Origin: Colletotrichum lupini
Taxonomy: Eukaryota > Ascomycota > Sordariomycetes > Glomerellales > Glomerellaceae
Assembly: GCF_023278565.1 (NCBI RefSeq)
Contig: NC_064677.1
Span: 4,216,001 to 4,280,000, forward strand
DNA: 64,000 nt
Reading direction: 5' to 3'
In this document: piece after piece, positions 9,420-22,400 of the stretch
Numbering within the stretch: position 1 is the stretch's first letter
Layout: every line of letters begins with the position of its first letter
The notes under the pieces: model-generated
The model's input: only the letters and a program-made list of their open reading frames with translations
Databases searched by the model: none
Told to the model about the DNA's origin: nothing
Position numbers and translations under genes: made by a program

Positions 9420-12300
9420 ATGAGCGGACGTCTCCTGGCCGCAGGGCTTTCGCCATTGACGCGACGCGCTCCAGTCCAGGCCGTTCGACACTTTCACCGG
9501 TTTCCCGCAGGCGGGCTTCAGCGAGCAGATGCAGCTGTGCGTGCTACGCAACGGCGCATGTGGTTTCCTGGCAACGCCTTCCACAATGCCGTCGTCGTGC
9601 GGAATGCGTCTTTTGCCCGCTTCCTACCGAAGTTGGTTATCAAGTTTGCTAGAATCCCCGCAATGTTCGGTGGCCTAGCTGTCGGAACACTCGCCTGGAT
9701 TCAGTATCAAGCCAACCGTACGTACTGGGTTTCTCTTCGCGTCAAAATAAGTTGCCCCTGCTGACCAAGTCACTCACAGAGCTCACCACCAACGCCTGGG
9801 ATATGGTCAGCAAAACAGCAGATGGTATTTCGGAAACGACGTCTAGTCTCTTTGGAGGTGCCAAAGGAATTATGGATCAAACGATGCGCGGTTGGGAAAA
9901 CACAAAAGAACAAATCGAAACCCCCGAATGGCTTCAAAAGGTGTTGCGTATCCATGAAGACATTGGCACTGGTGGCGGCGGCTCAGGAGGACCTGGAGGG
10001 GAGCAACCCAAGCAGAGCAGAGCCGGGGCGGCTGTTGTTGCAGGAGGCTCGGCTGCTGCGTACGGCTACGATCAATCTTCAGAAGACGACCCGCGAGAAC
10101 CCGATGAGGTGGCCAATGACGACCAGATGATGATCCTCACCAAGAAGATGATCGAGATTCGGAGCATGCTCCAGCAAGTTGGACAATCGAGCACTCTGAC
10201 GCTCCCCTCAATTGTTGTCATCGGTTCGCAGTCCTCAGGAAAGAGCTCCGTCTTAGAAGCCCTCGTTGGCCACGAGTTCCTGCCCAAGGGAAGCAACATG
10301 GTTACTCGCCGGCCCATAGAACTGACCCTCGTCAATACGCCTGAGTCGGACGCAGAATATGGCGAATTCCCCGACCTGGGTCTGCGACGCATCACCGACT
10401 TTTCCTCGATCCAAAGGACCTTGACTGAGCTTAACCTAGCCGTGCCGGATACTCAGTGCGTATCTGATGATCCCATTCATCTTACCATTTACTCGCCAAA
10501 TGTACCGGATCTGTCTCTGATCGATCTACCCGGATATATCCAGGTGGTTGGCCAAGGCCAGCCTCTGGAATTGAAGCAGAAGATATCAGAGCTATGCGAC
10601 AAGTACATTCAGTCTCCTAATGTCATTCTGGCCATCTCCGCCGCAGATGTAGATCTCGCAAACTCGACCGCACTACGTGCAAGCCGCCGTGTGGATCCCA
10701 GAGGCGAGAGGACTATCGGCGTGGTTACCAAGATGGACTTGGTGGACGCTCCTCGCGGTGCTGCCATCCTGAGCGACAAGCAGTATCCCTTGAGGCTTGG
10801 CTACGTAGGTGTTGTCTCCAAAGTTCCTCAAACGACCGGTCTCTTCAAGAGATCGGGTAGCGTAATGTCGGCGATCGCAAAGAACGAGAACACTTTCTTC
10901 TCCGCCCACCCGCTGGAGTTTGGTGAGGGTGCTGGTGTCAACGTTGGGACGATTAACCTACGTAAGAAGCTCATGACCGTCCTCGAACAAACGATGTCTG
11001 CTAGCCTGGCCACTACTAGCGACGCCATCAGACAGGAGCTCGAGGAAGCGACCTATGAGTTCAAGGTGCAATACAATGACCGCCCGCTATCTGCCGAATC
11101 ATACTTGGCAGAAAGTCTTGATGGCTTCAAACACTCCTTTAAGCAATTTACCGAGGAGTTTGGACGCCCGCAAATGCACCAGTTGCTGAAGCAGGAGCTG
11201 GACCAGAAGGTTCTTGACCTTCTGGCCGCCCGGTACTGGAACAAGCCCATCCAGGACTTGTCCCCTGCGATGCCAGAGCCGGACAGCTTGGCTGATCTTC
11301 CCAAAGCTGACCCCAACTCTTTGTACTGGCATCGCCAGCTCGACGCGTCGACTTCTTCATTGACGAAACTTGGTGTTGGAAGATTGGCCACAACCGTGGT
11401 TGCGTCTGCTATTCAGGCTCACATTGACAGTCTGATCAAACACTCCACTTTCAGCAGCCATCCCTTTGCACGAGAGGCCATTAACGAAGCCGCGTCCACA
11501 ATTCTGAATGAGCGGTTTTACAGCACGAGCGATCAAGTTGAGAACTGTATCAAGCCTTACAAGTTTGAGATTGATATTGACGAGAGAGAATGGATCCAGG
11601 GCCGGGATCATTCGGCCGTTGTCCTGAAGAAGGAGCTCCAGGACTGCGAGGGCGCGCTGAAGAGCATTGAAGATGTTGTGGGCGGTCGACGAAAGCTGAG
11701 AGAAGTGATGAACTTTGTCGATCGAGCACGAAAGGGGGATGTTGTCGTCGAAGGGGAAAGCCGCAGTGGTGCCGGAGGCTTCAGCGCGTCGCTGCTTAAA
11801 AGAGGTAAGTCTAGTCTGGCTGCCCATGTATTGCTGGTCACTAATGGATTCTAGGACGTGAGGCTGTTTTCCTCAGGGATCGCGCCGATATCATCAAGAT
11901 GCGTCTGATGGCTGTCAAGTCGAAGCAATGCACCAGCCTCAAGAACAAGTACTACTGCCCAGAGGTTTTCCTTGATGCGGCAGCCACCAAGCTCGCGTCT
12001 ACAGCTGTTCTGTTTCTCAATGTGGAGCTCCTATCGGAATTCTACTACAATTTCCCCAGAGAATTAGACCTCCGGCTCGGAAGGCACCTCTCGGAAGAAG
12101 ATATCGAGAGGTTTGCCAAGGAAGACCCTAAGATCAAGAGGCACCTTGAAGTCATCCGCCGCAAGGATCTACTCGAGTTAGTCCTTGAGAAGATGGAGAG
12201 TCTGAGGCAGCTCGAGGGCCGCGAGAGAGAACGGATGAAGGGGAGCAACAACAGGCCCAACAAGGACGACAAGCAGCGTGGACGCTGGGGGCTGTTTTGA
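9420..12300 (+). CDS. MGM1: mitochondrial inner-membrane dynamin GTPase (Mgm1/OPA1)
   Basis: Drives inner-membrane fusion and cristae maintenance. Exons 9420-9717, 9780-11804 and 11855-12300 give 922 residues, close to yeast Mgm1 (902). The N-terminus is Arg-rich with almost no acidic residues (matrix targeting, residues about 1-70), followed by a hydrophobic anchor (MFGGLAVGTLAWIQY, about 80-96). A Gly-rich segment near residue 165 precedes the GTPase. G1 is GSQSSGKSS (about 248-256), G3 DLPG (about 348-351) and G4 TKMD (about 416-419). The remainder is the dynamin middle and effector region, ending in a basic tail. The hydrophobic stretch around VVAGGSAAAYGY may be the rhomboid-cleavage region, but this is a guess. 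The start codon is the only ATG that leads straight into the targeting sequence. Confidence 0.96.
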
Positions 12301-12718
12301 TTGGGATAAAGCTATCGTTTGGCGACTTTCCCAACCGAGCCTTCTCATCTTGAACTTGTAACGCATTATGACCTGGGTGCAAAAGGAGTTTGGGTGTCTG
12401 AAAGATCAATGGTGTACTGTCGGCCTCGCCTTCCTTCGTCGCCTCAGCGGTGTAGGGCAGGCCTTGGTCTGCTTGCAAGTTTCTTCTCTATGGTATTTTG
12501 TGTAAAGTGGTATATAACATGAAGGATACCCTCCTCGACTCCGGTCTCCCGAAAGAATAGACTTTTCTCGCTCTTCATGTGTTCATCATCAGTATTTTAG
12601 TGTTAACGTCAAGCAAACAAGAAAATCCTTTGACTTTTGGTTTCGCTCATCTAAATCGTACAACAACTTTGTCTGCCCATCGGCCTGACAGGACAAATCG
12701 CAGTCTATCCTCGCTTGA
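12301..12718. other. convergent 3' spacer, Mgm1/Zrg17
   Basis: 418 bp between two convergent stop codons. Nothing is recognisable beyond presumed 3' UTRs. Confidence 0.6.
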
Positions 12719-14330
12719 TCAGAGGGTCGCTTCAACACTAGTCTGCAAAGTCACCTCCCACCGTAAGCTTGTACCGCGTCCGTATCCTTCCCCGAGCCGA
12801 TTTTGGATCAAAGTAGATATGCGGCTGCGCAGCTTGCTGATGGCTCCCTCGTCACAACCTTTGGCGACACAGATCTTGAGATTGGCCATACATAATCCGT
12901 AGTGCACCTGCCAAAATTGCGCGTCCTCGATCCGAGCCACGCCTGGTTCTGCCTCAATCTCCCGCACCACTGAAGACACACCTTCGTTGCCACCCATGCC
13001 GCCATACGACATGAGCAACATCATAGCCTGAGCCATGGCCAACTTGGCGCCAAACAGGAACATAGAGGCGGCAATGGCGGCGCAGAGCGTACGGTCGACC
13101 CAAATATAGCTCTTGATGGACAGAAGGGGCAACAAGAGCAGTAGACTCGAGAAGAAGACCGTCAAGAAGTGGAAGATGTTAGAGAAGTGGGTAGGTAGCT
13201 TGGCAAGCCACGACACACGCATGATTCTAGCAATACGTGCGTGGTTCTTCAGACCGTACGCTGAAATAACTGTGCTTGTGATGGCCGCGAACGCAGCCCA
13301 GTCCACTTCTCCGGCCGAGACACGCTCGTGAGCATGTTCGTGGTGCGGCTCATGTCCACCTTTGGTCTCTAGCCAGTGCTTGAGGTTGTGCGACACAAGA
13401 TCGAAGCCGCCAAAGAGTAGGAAAATAGACATGGCGAAGCCGGCGAGAACCTCGGCTCTCTCGAGACCGAAGGGGTGACGAATACTGCTACGACGCCAAA
13501 CCTCGAAGTTGCCTAGAACATCGACAGCTACGCATACTGCCGCGCTGCCGGCGTCGAAGAAGACTAGATGGGAGAGTGCCATCATGGCAACGGAGCCCTC
13601 GGAAATGAAAAAGAGCCAAGTCGCGACTGCCAAGTGGCACAAGCTCCAGTAGAGCCGGACGCGCTGGTCCTTTGACATACTCTTCCATGCTTCTCGAACG
13701 GTGGGCACAGGGAGGGAGGCTGGTAGAACAGGCGGCGGTCGCTGGGGAGGCTCCTGAAAGATCTGATGTTGGGTAGAAATGGAACTGTGCTTGTATCGAT
13801 GGCCGCGACGCTGGCCAATGTTCTGCGAGGCGCCGATGTTAGCGATCAATTGGCTGGTTGAGGAGGTGGAAGGGGCGTGCAGCATGATTGCGATGATGTG
13901 TATCTGAACATACCGACTTGACAGGCGAGGTCGAGATGACCTGCGTCTGGAAGTTGAAGGGGCTCGGGACGATCGAGCCCCCAGCAGAGGGAGGGTCGTC
14001 TTCGGCCATGTCTGTTGGTGTTGGGAAGTCTGGACGAAGCAACCCAGGTTTCAGGTTGGCGGGCGCGAGAAGTCCAGGGCTACCTATGGGCGTTGATGCT
14101 ACGCCGGGGGAGCAGGAGATGCTAGGGTGAAGACCGTCCTCATCCACTTCCTCGTCTACTTCGGAGGCTTCGTCGTTGATGTTTATAGATGGAAAGGCGA
14201 GATGCGGAGGACCATAGACGACATGGGTTGACGAGGTGTTATCACTTCTGCCGTTACCGCTTTGGGGGATCGGTGGGGTGGCAGGTCGCAGAAGGGCGGA
14301 GGATTGGCCTGCTGCAGGGCTGGAAGCCAT
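12719..14330 (-). CDS. ZRG17: cation diffusion facilitator, Zrg17-type ER zinc transporter subunit
   Basis: In yeasts Zrg17 pairs with Msc2/Cis4 to bring zinc into the ER. Two exons on the minus strand, 14330-13914 and 13822-12719, give 506 residues. The cytosolic N-terminal third is Pro/Ser-rich. The intron join creates SPVKS-NIGQRRGHRYKHSS, which keeps a conserved pre-transmembrane segment in frame. About six membrane segments follow, with the family motif HPFGLERAEVLAGFAMS and a His-rich loop (GGHEPHHEHAHERVS). The usual CDF zinc site (HxxxD in helices 2 and 5) is not intact: helix 2 shows HLVFFD and helix 5 has no obvious pair. That fits a partner subunit rather than a stand-alone transporter; this is inference. 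An upstream in-frame ATG at 14378 would add 16 residues. I chose 14330 because the extra residues resemble leader, but cannot exclude 14378. Confidence 0.88.
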
Positions 14331-15302
14331 GGAACTATTTCCTTCCCAGCGACGTCCCTCGCCGAGAAGAAGGGACAAGGACCGACAGCGACAGCGACAG
14401 GGTCAATTGCAGTGGTGTCCGACAGTCGTCGGCATGCATTGTGCGTTGCTCCGGGGGGCTAAAGGTCGCAGAAATGGGTAGGCGAGGCAAAAGACACACT
14501 AGGAAGAGATGGGACGAGATGTGCGTGACGTGCAATCATCAACAGAATGAGTCGCCAGGTCGGGAAGGTTAGAATTCCAGTTGGTGTCACTGCTAGCCCG
14601 GTAAAAGGGTAAAAAAGGGCCAGCTAAAGAAGGGACGACAGAGATCTGTCTCCAGGTTCACTCCACCACCTTCCCCCACAAACTGAGATGGTCTAAATGC
14701 ATCTGTTCAGGGGAGAATATGCTCCTATTCAGATAACTGGCTTAAAGGGAAGACACATGCCAGGGGAACACGACCGCCCACTTTCCTCTTTACTCCGGTA
14801 CCTACCTTAAGCCACTTAGCCTCCTGCTACTTCTATCCGTATGATAATTACATACATTCGCGCCTAAGTACCTACCTATATAGGCACCGTTTCGCCGAAT
14901 CGCCTGGTATTGCTAAGTCCCGAGTCCGCAGCGGTAGCGGCATTGACTTTGCGACCCACGTCACAATGCAGGGTCCTACATCCTTTACCTCTTTGCAGTT
15001 AGCCCTCTCAATCTTCGACCCGCGTCAACCCCAATTGCCAGCCTGAGCTCTACATGGCATTATCAGAGTTTCAATCAGATCCAGAAATACCACCAACTTC
15101 CCTAAGCTGAATCTTCGCTCTTTTCACCCACCCCCTGCTTCAACTTGCCGGTAGAGTGGGCGTCAATGTCGCGGCCCCGACTCGTACACAGTCCCCAAGC
15201 TTTGACGTGAGACTCTCCCCCACCCCATCCCTATCGGTTTTGGTCCACTCTACCGCCGGAACGATAGGGATTATCGTAGTTTGGAATACCTTACCAAACG
15301 CA
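14331..15302. promoter_or_regulatory. divergent promoter region, Zrg17/two-helix protein
   Basis: 972 bp between divergent starts. It contains TACCTACCTATATAGGCACC-like sequence at about 14868-14887 and a C/T-rich leader on the plus strand at about 15060-15300. No supported gene. Confidence 0.45.
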
Positions 15303-16421
15303 ATGGATCATATTGCGGCTAGCGGCGACAATGGCGCCGAGTGTCGCACATTTGCGCTCAGCGACCCATCGACGGTAGGAGCTGTGTCACCAAAGTCGGT
15401 CTCACTCTCGGAGCATCAATACCAGCAGCAACAGCCGCCGTCAACGGTCCCACACCGACGCAGCTCCTCCGGCGCAAACTTCCTCTCCAAACTCCCTTTC
15501 ATGCGCTCCCATTCCGATGGGAAGCAGCAGCAGCGTCACCAAGAAGCCGAGGACGACACTTCGCGCTTCCCACCGACATCCATGTCGACCGTCATCCAGC
15601 AACAGCAGCAGCAGCAAAAGTCTCGACGAAGGAAGGGTTCCCTTAGGAAGGTGGCCCTCTTGGGAAGAGGTGCGCAACGGGAGCGCAAAGAGGCGAAACA
15701 GCTCACTATCGACACGTCACACACTGTCTCCCGCGATATGGAGGGCGCTGCGTCTCGATCGCATGCGACAACTATCGAGCACGACCCTCTCGGACTGAAT
15801 ATCGCGGACCTGACACCGCGGCCGTCTATGGAGGGATATGCGAGCAGGTCGAGTCTGGTAGAATCTCCAGTCTCTTCTCTGTCGAATACTCGGCAAACAA
15901 ACGAGGCCGAGTCCACCATCACCAGCCCTACGATATCGTACACATCTACAACGGACGAAGACGACGTTTTACACATACCGAACCACATGCCGTCACACCT
16001 GCAGCCCGACTCGTCGCTCTCGTCGGGCTCCGAATCTTACTTTGGAACCCGGCCAAGGCAGCAGTCCATACTGCAGGCCAAGTCACCGCTCTCGTACAGC
16101 GGCTTATCGACCACTCCGTTACCTCCCAACGACACAGAAATCGACTACTCGGATACAGAATGGTGGGGCTGGGTCGTGTTGATCGTGACGGGGCTGGTGT
16201 TTGTTATGGGCATGGGCTCAGTCTTTGGGGTATGGAGTTGGGCGTGGGATGTCGGTACGACCCCGTACGCGCCCCCAGAGCTCGAGGACGATCCGACGCT
16301 GCCCATCACAGGCTACTATCCGGCCCTCATTATATTGACCAGTATCATGGCTTGGGTTTGGGTCTCCGTGGCTTGGATGGGAATGAAGTACTTTCGCCAT
16401 GCTAAGATCAGCGGGGAGTAA
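15303..16421 (+). CDS. uncharacterised fungal membrane protein with two C-terminal helices
   Basis: Single exon, 372 residues from the ATG at 15303 (MDHIAASGDN). The frame is open further upstream to an ATG at 15156, which would add 49 residues; I prefer 15303 because the upstream part looks like leader sequence. Residues 1-280 are polar, Ser/Thr/Gln-rich and probably disordered, with three glutamine runs (about 40, 75 and 100) and a basic patch (KSRRRKGSLRK). Two strong membrane segments follow: WWGWVVLIVTGLVFVMGMG (about 287-310) and PALIILTSIMAWVWVSVAW (about 340-360). Between them is a Pro/Asp-rich loop, TPYAPPELEDDPTLPITGYY. The tryptophan-rich C-terminal block looks strongly constrained compared with the rest. 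I do not recognise a named family and assign no function. It is divergent from the Zrg17 gene. Confidence 0.8.
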   Translation: MDHIAASGDNGAECRTFALSDPSTVGAVSPKSVSLSEHQYQQQQPPSTVPHRRSSSGANFLSKLPFMRSHSDGKQQQRHQEAEDDTSRFPPTSMSTVIQQQQQQQKSRRRKGSLRKVALLGRGAQRERKEAKQLTIDTSHTVSRDMEGAASRSHATTIEHDPLGLNIADLTPRPSMEGYASRSSLVESPVSSLSNTRQTNEAESTITSPTISYTSTTDEDDVLHIPNHMPSHLQPDSSLSSGSESYFGTRPRQQSILQAKSPLSYSGLSTTPLPPNDTEIDYSDTEWWGWVVLIVTGLVFVMGMGSVFGVWSWAWDVGTTPYAPPELEDDPTLPITGYYPALIILTSIMAWVWVSVAWMGMKYFRHAKISGE

Positions 16422-19400
16422 AGACTGGGCCGGTCTTGAATTATGGCCCATCCTGCCCCGGGATTCTTTTCGCCGTCGAGCTTTATGGTCTATTGCGCGG
16501 GTCGGCAAAGGCAGACGAATGGCGTTGGGTTGAAATTTGCGGCAAGGCGTTTTGTCATCCATGATACAGGCGGCAGGGACTCAAAAAGTTAAAAGCGAAT
16601 CAGCAAGCGGGAACAGTTTTGCTGGGCTCTCAGGGTTAGAAATCTTGAGGTTTTCATGGCTTGTTCTTCAGTAAGCCCCATGCGTATGTGGCCAAAGTAA
16701 TAGCGAATACCAGCCCTTACATTCAAGGTGTATCTTTCCTACAACTCTCAAAACCATAGCTAGGAAAAGAAGTATACAAGTTAAATCATCTTGAGCTTTG
16801 AAAGCTACAGTGACAACTTCGTATCAACCCCGTCATTCTCTTGGCCTTCTTCGAGTATAGGGGTACTCGGACCGGAACTTAGAACCTGTCAGTAAGTCAT
16901 TCAATACTAGTCGCGATCACACGCTACTTACGGGTTACTGTTCGTAAGATATACGGATAAAGTGCGTGTACGTTGATAGTGTACGGGCAGACAAGTGGGT
17001 ACGTTGATACTACATCGCCAACACGTGTGGACAGGCTATCCGTACACTAGAAGCGAGATCGAGGCGAGTGGATGGAGGGCAGGGATCCACTGTCTGCGCG
17101 TAATCACGAACCGAGAATGGGCTTGCGGCTTGCCAGCGGGCAGCGGCCCATCTTGCCAGCCTCCCAGGCAGGCAGAAAACGAGGGTCCCACTGACCGCGT
17201 CTTGCACGATCTCGGTGGTGGGGGTTTGTGTGGTTGGCTGGCTTTCGGGAAAGTACAGTACATACATAGTAGGCAAGTATGTAGACATTGGTACGCTACA
17301 CGGCGCACAGTCCCGTCGGGGTAGCTCACGATTCTTGCTTGACCTTCTTTCTAATAGGTCGGCTATGGTTGGCAGCTCACGTGTGGAAAGTCTGACAGAG
17401 TCGACCGAGTTGCCAAGGTGGTATCTCGCTCAGCTCACGAGGCCTCCCTGAGTCCCTTCAACTCGAGTGAACAGATGCCTCACTGGCCAAGGGAAGAACC
17501 AACGGCAGTGGTAGTGAGTCCACCATGAGACATGTCATCTGAAACACAACGACGTTGGCGACGCAGAAGCGAAGCCACCATGGATGGAAGCCAGCGAGCT
17601 GCGAGCCCCCTTTGCCCGCAGCGACTGCTCGGGGGCCAAGTTGGATCGGCAGAAAGGCGAGACATTTTCGACTGGAGCTGGATGGTCCTGGTGCTTTGCT
17701 GCGCTGGGTGTGGACCGACCGACCAACCAACTACCTAACCAACCACTCATTGTAGTGATCTGATGCGCTGGCTCTGGCACTGGCACCGGCAAGTCGTCGA
17801 AAAGAAGATCGAGGTCTTCCAAGTGCCCGCTGGCTAACCCAAAAGGTGTTTTCATCGAGTAAGCCGAGCGCCAGACGCATCACGAAGCACCTGGATGGTG
17901 AACCTTGAGGAGTCCGTGAGCCGTCAGCGTCCGCGGTCACGGCAGCAACCTTTCTTGCCTCCCTTTACTTTTGCACCGGCCCCCCTTCCGTTCCTTGGAT
18001 CAGAACGCAGGAGACTCTCGGCTGAGAGAAGGATAGAGCAAGGGAAAAGAGCAGCATCTGTCGTTAAGAAAGTGGGGATTCTGACGCTTGAGAAATTTGG
18101 AGAAGTGTAAATGGAGCCTTGGCAGTGGTGGTGGCACCGAGACCCGATCTAGGCCCACTGCCAAGGTGGAGGGCCGACAAGTGGGAAGGCAAGAAGGGAA
18201 CGGGCTTGCATCTCGTGTTGAAAATAATTAAGCGCTGCGGTGAATTGAGATGGCAGAGGCGGCAAGGGAAATGGCGCGCGCACGGCCAATCACCAGAGTC
18301 CCAGCCCCCGATTCATGGCCAGGGCTACCTTATTGTGTCCCACAATGCCATTGAAACTCCATGCTGTAAAAGAAGCTTGTGCGCCATTCGCATCGCATGG
18401 CATTGCATCTCCGAATGGCTGGCGCATATCTCGGCCAATCAATCAGTACAGGGTCCTTGTTGAGCGCAAGTTCTGGTCAGCCAAAGAGTTGATATTTCTG
18501 ATTTTGCAGTGTCTCAGTGGCCTAGTCAGCCGCCGACGCCGTACCGAAGCTCGTGGCAAACGGACAAGCGGGCGGACAGAGGCGGAAGGATAAAAAAGAA
18601 GGATCCGCCATGCAGCAGGCCACGCCAAAGTCGGTAGCAAGGCGTCTAACGGCTCGCCATTTGTATGCGTCTCTGAGTCTGCCGAGTGCGGCCAGGCATG
18701 TACTCCATCGGAATGTCTATCAGTTAGTTAGCAAGGCGCGCTATGAGTTTCTGCAGAGGTTGTCTATAAAGGAATAAGTGTTAGTTGCCGCATAGAGGCG
18801 AAAACAGCGATGGAGGTTGGTGTCTGTGAGTGGGGCTTGTGTTGATACCAATGCCATTGCTCATATCAGTGCTTCGTAACCTATGGATGGGATTGTTATT
18901 ATGTGCCCGGTCAGTTGCATTGCGATGGCATTGGACAATGGATGTTGCAAGTCGCTGTCCCCGGCGCAGTCCAGCTCGTGCGGATGGTTCTCCGGACATG
19001 TTCCGCCAAGGGGACGGAAGGGAGGGAGGGCGGCGGACGTGGTGTGCTGTGACCAAGAGTCCAAGACGGCTGAGGTGGAGAAAATCACTGAGGGTCCCGA
19101 CGGGTCGGAAGGATCAGGAGCATAAAACTCGATGCTGGGGGCCTTGTAATACCTGAGGTACTACTTTGAGAAGTTGAGGTGCAAGGTAAGGTAAGCAATC
19201 AGGTGGTATCCGTACGGAGTATCCATAGTTGATTACCTTCTTCTTTGCCCAAGGCACTTCCGATGTTGCACAAGACATTCTGATTCAGAATTTTGCAGAA
19301 AATTTCCGGTCGGTGCAGGAAAGCAGAGACATCAGCAGCTGCCCTGTGTGGTCCCTGAGAACAGGTACTTGATGTATTGTGCCTACAGGCAGGTTCGAAT

Positions 19401-22400
19401 CCATTTGGAGAAGGGCGGAGAACAGATCCAGCGAGCGGCGGGCTCTTTCCTGGAGCCTTCCCTGTACGAATCAATACATGGAGAGGGCGGCGAAGACCCC
19501 GCCCTCGCCGCCGTCCGTCCCTCTGTTCTCATCGGGCGGGAGGTAAACGGGAAGGCGTTCCCTCCTCTTCGGTGCCTGCCCTGCCTGCCACGCCTGCCCC
19601 GTGCCTGCAAAACTAAAATTTGATGTTGATAATGAATTGACACATGGCACTCACCTCATGGCTGCATCTGTGCCCTGGCGGTGCGATCTCTTCTCTAACG
19701 GACCATGACCTCACCGCTTCCGAACCAAGGGCACACTCGGGCTTCAGCCTTTACGAAAACGACGCTCCAAGGAATGCAATCTCGCACCAATTTGTGTGTT
19801 GGATCTGGGACAAGTGCCGTTCGCTGACGATTGCTGAAGACAGTGGTGGGGCACATTCCCTCCTAGTTCACCAGTGTCAGTAGTACCTATCTGTCGCCGT
19901 AGGTACGGAGTACGTGCCTGTGAAATTTCCCTGCGGACCTGATGTGAGACTCACGCTGCCAATGCCAGAGCAACACCAGTGACATTTGGAAATGTACCGA
20001 GGTACGGATCATGGACGCAGGAATGTAAATGATGACCCTTTGCTGTCCCTGAAACGAGCACCTCGAGATACAACCCAATCCCAAGGTGAGGGAGGCATCA
20101 TGAAGATTCAGCAACAATTATCGAGCACCTGTGAACGGCGAGATAGACTACCAAAAGGTGAGATAAACATAGGAGAGCGCGGTGCTCGATCAGTCCAAGC
20201 AATCAGAGATAAGAATGGTGTAAGCTGCCAACATCAAACCGGACCAGCAACAAGTAGTGCGAACGGTCGTCGCATCTGCCACCTCTCCTGCTCTCCTGTC
20301 GTCACACAGACTCGATAAACTCTCCCCAGCTCTTTGTCTTGCTCAGGCTTGTCAGGGTATCCTGCCTAGCAGCAGCCGAGAGCTCACGACACATGCAATA
20401 CACGGTCGTTCATGCACTAGGCCCATAGATGGCAGCTTTCTCAGCTCCCAATCTCGCATCGCCAACGGGTAGGCCACTTGGCTGCCCTTGCTTTTTCTTC
20501 TATTCTTTCTTTTCCTTCCATCAATGTTCCACGTTCCACCTTCTACACGACGATGGCGTTTTGAAATGCGTTGGCGTGTTCATGTCTTGATCTTTCCTCT
20601 GTCAACCCTCTCAATGCAGATAATGTGCGTACAATGCAATCACAGCCGGCACAGACTGCCTGGAAAGCTACGCAATGTGGCAGAACTGCGTCGCTATCAA
20701 CATTCAACCAACCACCTTGGTGGAGAAAGACTGACGTGCAGGTTGATGCCTGCCGCCTTGAAAATAGCAGGGCCCCACGAAATGTCCGAACAAGTACCTA
20801 ACAAGACCGTGACCGTGAGCACTCAGGTCGCTTGCCCTGGCAGTATTGACCCGAGCCGACGGCTCAAGAAACGGGAGGCGGCAGGGAACAGCGCTAGAAA
20901 CGGCCACTGCTACTGTCTACTGTACGACCACAGTAGTAAATGCAGAGTGCTCCGTACGTTGCGAGGGCCTGACGAGAGACAAAAGAATGAGCAGGGGAAT
21001 ATTAGAGTCGTTTTGAGGAACAAAGAAGATGCTGAGGTTCCTGGAGGCTGAAAGAGGAGGCGTGTTCCGGGCTCATGGAAAAGAGAGTGCCAAAAGACGG
21101 TGAAGGGGTCGGGTGGTGGTGTTGGAGTGAGCGGGAGCTAGCCGCACCTGGAGGTACCTTGGATACCTACCTTGTGGGCTGGTCTGACAGAGCAAAGGTA
21201 CGGAACTACTGTGCAGTATGTAATTACCCACGAAGACCGCGACCTTCGACCCTCAGGAGATGGACATGCGATTTGTCAGGGTCTCTCTTCCCCCAAGTAC
21301 AAGCAAGGCCGAATGCGGCCGAGTGGCGGGTGTTAGATGGCAGGTACAACGGCGCGGCGTGACCGGTACCTGATGTGCTGTCTAGACTTTGCCTGCCCGA
21401 TGCGGAACGAACCCTGGGTGTTTCGGTCTGTACGTAGGTACTTCGAGGCTTAAGAGACTCGACGGACTCGGTTCATTGCGAGGGATGATGCAGTTCGAGA
21501 AAGCATGACTGAATTTGGTAAAATCAAGTTGAATTTGTATTCCTGTGATGTTGAATTCGAACTCGGGAAAGGGCTTGGCCGGATGGTTGTGAATATGCAT
21601 GCAGCAGGATGTCATTTGACTGTCCGGTGTCGCTCCCCTATCAACGGCGTAGAGAGATTTTGCCTCACGATGTTCCAAACAATCCGTCCATGGGAGCTCG
21701 TCGAGCTGGCGGTCGCGTCAAAATATTAACCCGGTCGGACTCTGTCCGGCCGAGGGAGCATCGCAACATCAATTGCGCTGATATAAGCTGCATGATACCA
21801 TGCCCCGTCGAGGAGTATCCGTACAGTTTAGAGGAATAAGGTAGAAGGGCGTCGGGGAACGGAAGGACATGATCGGTTCACTGCTGGCCATGTTCACGCA
21901 AGGTAAGGTACGGTAGGTTGCTGTTAAATCTCGCCGCGTTTGCCCATGAAAAATCGGACACCCATGACTTGACTACAGGCATAGAAGGATGAGGTTCTCT
22001 ACCGCGGGCACCGCACCTTCCCTTACCTTACCTACCTAACTTACCTACCTTAGTTTATTGCCATACTTTACCTTAGCGATCCCATGATGATTCCCTGCCC
22101 TCTGCCTGCCCCCTTCCTGTCCGTGGGCTCCATCACCACAGTTGCTGCTCATTTTACCGCCAATCATGGAACCCAGGTAACGTGGCCAAGGTACCTTGCT
22201 TGACATATCGCCTCAAGGGCCTAAGGCTCAGTGCAATCGGGTGTGCTGTTGGGTCTTTGCCCAGCCCCGTCTACCTTACCAGCTTCGCTGTACATTCAAC
22301 GATCAAGCAAGGAGTCGCATAGAGGCCGGTAGGGCAAGGTATATGGTGCGTTAGCAGGTAAGTGTTCCAAGCTCCCGACTAATTTGTTTTGCCAAATCAA

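Noticed and set aside
19388..19404. GGTTCGAATCC B-box-like word
   Set aside because: It matches the tRNA T-loop consensus but only two stem pairs form and no D-arm or acceptor stem is nearby.
20488..21051. 187-codon plus-strand frame in the large gap
   Set aside because: Composition is random-like, no domain or splice structure is visible, and frames overlap on the other strand.
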